Assembly: GCA_023819545.1 (NCBI GenBank)
Contig: JAMWCA010000086.1
Coordinates: 1 to 5,846 of the forward strand
DNA: 5,846 nt
Source: Candidatus Omnitrophota bacterium
Lineage (GTDB): Bacteria; Ratteibacteria; UBA8468; B48-G9; JAFGKM01
Direction of reading: 5' to 3'
Shown piece after piece: positions 4,216 through 5,846 of this stretch (its first letter is position 1; every line of letters starts with the position of its first letter). The translations under genes and the position numbers were made by a program. The notes beneath the pieces were generated by a model, which was not told the DNA's origin, did no database searches, and worked only from the letters and a program-made list of their open reading frames with translations.

Positions 4216-5846
4216 TTTTCAACCTCATCTGATAAAATTTTTTCTTCAATTGTTATATCCTTTAATTCCTTACTTTTGTTATAATAGGTCTTGTATTTTT
4301 CTTCATTGCCTATTTTTTTGTAGAAACTTGAAATTTCAAGATTATAAAGTTTTTTATTAGGATAGCACTCTAAAACCTTCAAATACATCTTTTCTGCTTG
4401 TTTATAATCTCCAATTAACTCATAAATATATGCAAGATGTCTATATCCTTTTATAAAGTAAGGATTTAAATAAATTGATTTTTTATAACTTAATATTGCA
4501 TTATCAAGATATTCTTCTTTCTTTGTTAATTTCCAAATGTTTATATATAAATTACCTTTCTCAAAATACACTTCAAAATTTTTATCATACATTTTTTCTG
4601 CATACTCAAGTAGAAATAATTTTTCATCAAAAGTAAACTTTTCTTTACTAATTTTTTTAGTCCTCTCCGAATTTTCAAATTTTATCAATTTAAAAATACT
4701 AAATACTGTAGAAATTATAATAAGACATAACAAAAATTTTGTCAATCGTTTTGATTTTATTTTATTTTTGTTTTCATCTATACCAAGACCAGCAAAAAGA
4801 AAAAATAAAAAACCTAAAGATGGGTCATAAAAACCAAAATCAACCATGTTATGAAGAATAAAAGAAAGTAGAAGATAAATGATGCCAGTATTTAGTATTT
4901 TTTCTTTTTTATCTGCTGAAATTCTAATAAAAAGATTCCAGATAAATAAAGATAATAAAACTAATCCCAATATACCATTTTCAACTAAAGTTTCCAATAA
5001 AAAATTGTGAGCATGGACTGCTTCAAGACCTTCTGGTGGTTTAAACTTTAGAAAGTAATACCTAAAATTTTCAGGTCCAATTCCCAAAAAAGGTTTCAAA
5101 TGAATAATCTTAAAACTTGTCTTCCAATAAATCATTCTATCCATCAATGAGTGTATATGAGGAAGTATTTTGAATTCATAACCCAAAAAAATTATTAAGA
5201 TTTCAAAAACTAATAGAAATGGTAAGATTTTTTTGAATATTTTTTTTCCAAAGATGATTTGAAGAAGAATAATATGGGAAATAAAAAGGAATATTAATAG
5301 CCCTCCGATTGATTCAGTTAAAACAAGATTTAAAAAAGATAGAAAAAAAAGGAAAATTGAAAAAATACCATAAAAACTTTTATAATTTACTAAAAAATAA
5401 AAAAATAAAAGTGGCATTATAGTTATAAGAAAAGTTGCATAAATATTAGGGTAAATAAAAGTAGAAAAAATCCTACTACTCTCTGCCCTTTCAAAAAAAG
5501 TTGGAGAAAAATATTTTAAAAATTCTGGATGTTGTTTTAAAAAATCTTTATTTTCCAGCAGATATCTTCTTGTTGCTTCCAAACCCCAGAATCTTTGATA
5601 TATACCATATAAAGTTATTATAAAAACACTCAAAAAGATTATAATGATTAAAGTTTCTTTTACTTTGTTTTTTATTAAATTTCTTGCGAGAAAAAATAAA
5701 ATTAAGCAACTACCTATATAAGCATTATATCTTGTCCCTGTGCCTTTAATTTCTGAAACTGATGATGAAATAATAGAAAAAACGAAAAAAAGGAAAAGAA
5801 AAATTTCAGCATAAGTGATTTTTAACTCATTAAATTTTGAGAAAAC
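4197..5846 (-). CDS. O-antigen ligase/polymerase-family protein with TPRs (5' partial)
   Basis: Polytopic membrane protein of the Wzy_C/WaaL type, which transfers or polymerises glycan chains on lipid carriers at the outer face of the inner membrane. The frame stays open to the window edge (549 aa visible), so the true start lies outside; a TTG at 5631-5633 falls inside a membrane segment and is not a convincing start. About ten hydrophobic segments are visible, starting near residues 12-30, 42-56 and 64-82. Family marks: RIFSTFIYPNIYA (125-137), ESIGGLLIF (178-186), PFLGIGPENF (252-261) in a large extracytoplasmic loop, HAHNFLLETLVENGILG (278-294), and HNMVDFGFYDPSLGF (332-346). A last membrane segment (about 371-388) is followed by roughly three TPR-like repeats (about 425-462, 464-497, 498-529), including KGYRHLAYIYELIGDYKQAEKMYLKVLECYPN. 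WaaL, Wzy and protein O-oligosaccharyltransferases cannot be told apart by sequence, so the acceptor is unknown. The gene overlaps ricT by 19 nt. Confidence 0.87.
   Translation of the reverse strand, partial: VFSKFNELKITYAEIFLFLFFVFSIISSSVSEIKGTGTRYNAYIGSCLILFFLARNLIKNKVKETLIIIIFLSVFIITLYGIYQRFWGLEATRRYLLENKDFLKQHPEFLKYFSPTFFERAESSRIFSTFIYPNIYATFLITIMPLLFFYFLVNYKSFYGIFSIFLFFLSFLNLVLTESIGGLLIFLFISHIILLQIIFGKKIFKKILPFLLVFEILIIFLGYEFKILPHIHSLMDRMIYWKTSFKIIHLKPFLGIGPENFRYYFLKFKPPEGLEAVHAHNFLLETLVENGILGLVLLSLFIWNLFIRISADKKEKILNTGIIYLLLSFILHNMVDFGFYDPSLGFLFFLFAGLGIDENKNKIKSKRLTKFLLCLIIISTVFSIFKLIKFENSERTKKISKEKFTFDEKLFLLEYAEKMYDKNFEVYFEKGNLYINIWKLTKKEEYLDNAILSYKKSIYLNPYFIKGYRHLAYIYELIGDYKQAEKMYLKVLECYPNKKLYNLEISSFYKKIGNEEKYKTYYNKSKELKDITIEEKILSDEVEKWIKLH
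4222..4226 (-). promoter_or_regulatory. Shine-Dalgarno of ricT
   Basis: The minus strand reads GAGGT here, 6 nt before the ricT ATG at 4215 (7 nt if the core is taken as GAGG). It lies within the coding sequence of the upstream ligase gene. It supports the chosen ricT start and suggests ricT can initiate on its own despite the 19-nt gene overlap. Confidence 0.75.

Larger units (their letters stand above)
122..5846 (-). other. Single co-directional, overlapping gene chain (probable operon)
   Basis: All six genes point the same way with no intergenic DNA between them: overlaps of 19, 4, 4 and 11 nt, then a 0-nt junction. No internal terminator fits, because no non-coding space exists. The promoter must lie beyond the right edge unless internal promoters exist within coding sequence. 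Ribosome-binding strength alternates: ricT and frr have good SDs, while metG, pyrH and cmk have poor or none and probably depend on coupling. Confidence 0.85.

Noticed and set aside
4537..4830. Plus-strand open frame antisense to the ligase gene
   Set aside because: Low-complexity Phe/Ser/Lys-rich product without motifs. The minus-strand frame has clear ligase and TPR features over the same bases.
1..5846. Undescribed defence system, mobile element, CRISPR array, tRNA/rRNA or riboswitch
   Set aside because: Every stretch above 121 nt is accounted for by recognisable housekeeping or ligase coding sequence. No direct repeats, transposase motifs, cloverleaf or structured leader were seen.

Overview
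The window is an AT-rich (roughly 30% GC by eye) bacterial segment in which every supportable gene lies on the minus strand, so transcription runs from high to low coordinates. Arginine is mostly AGA and the proteins are rich in Lys, Ile and Phe. Compact families, 4-nt gene overlaps and some very strong Shine-Dalgarno sequences mark it as bacterial chromosome. The mixture of a Firmicute-style ricT-metG neighbourhood with a Wzy/WaaL-type O-antigen ligase carrying TPRs suggests an uncultured, probably diderm lineage, possibly thermophilic. I cannot name the phylum from sequence alone.

In transcription order the layout is: a polytopic O-antigen ligase/polymerase-family protein with C-terminal TPRs, cut off by the right edge (5846-4197); a RicT/YaaT-type PSP1-domain protein (4215-3550); methionyl-tRNA synthetase metG (3553-2072); UMP kinase pyrH (2075-1341); ribosome recycling factor frr (1351-794); and cytidylate kinase cmk (793-122). 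Successive genes overlap by 19, 4, 4 and 11 nt, then abut with no gap, so the set is almost certainly one operon with translational coupling. The last 121 nt (121-1) hold no convincing gene or intrinsic terminator, only a possible weak promoter reading out of the window.

Functionally, five of the six genes serve translation, nucleotide supply or RNA handling: MetG charges tRNA-Met, Frr recycles ribosomes, PyrH and Cmk phosphorylate UMP and CMP for RNA and DNA synthesis, and RicT belongs to the Fe-S RicAFT system that affects RNA processing in Bacillus. The envelope-polysaccharide ligase at the head is the outlier. No novel defence system, mobile element, CRISPR array or RNA gene is visible. 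The most unusual signal is that both 4-nt ATGA overlaps are directly preceded by an in-phase A AAA AAA heptamer. Slippage there would join RicT to MetG, or MetG to PyrH, in frame; this is a hypothesis and may be only a composition effect.
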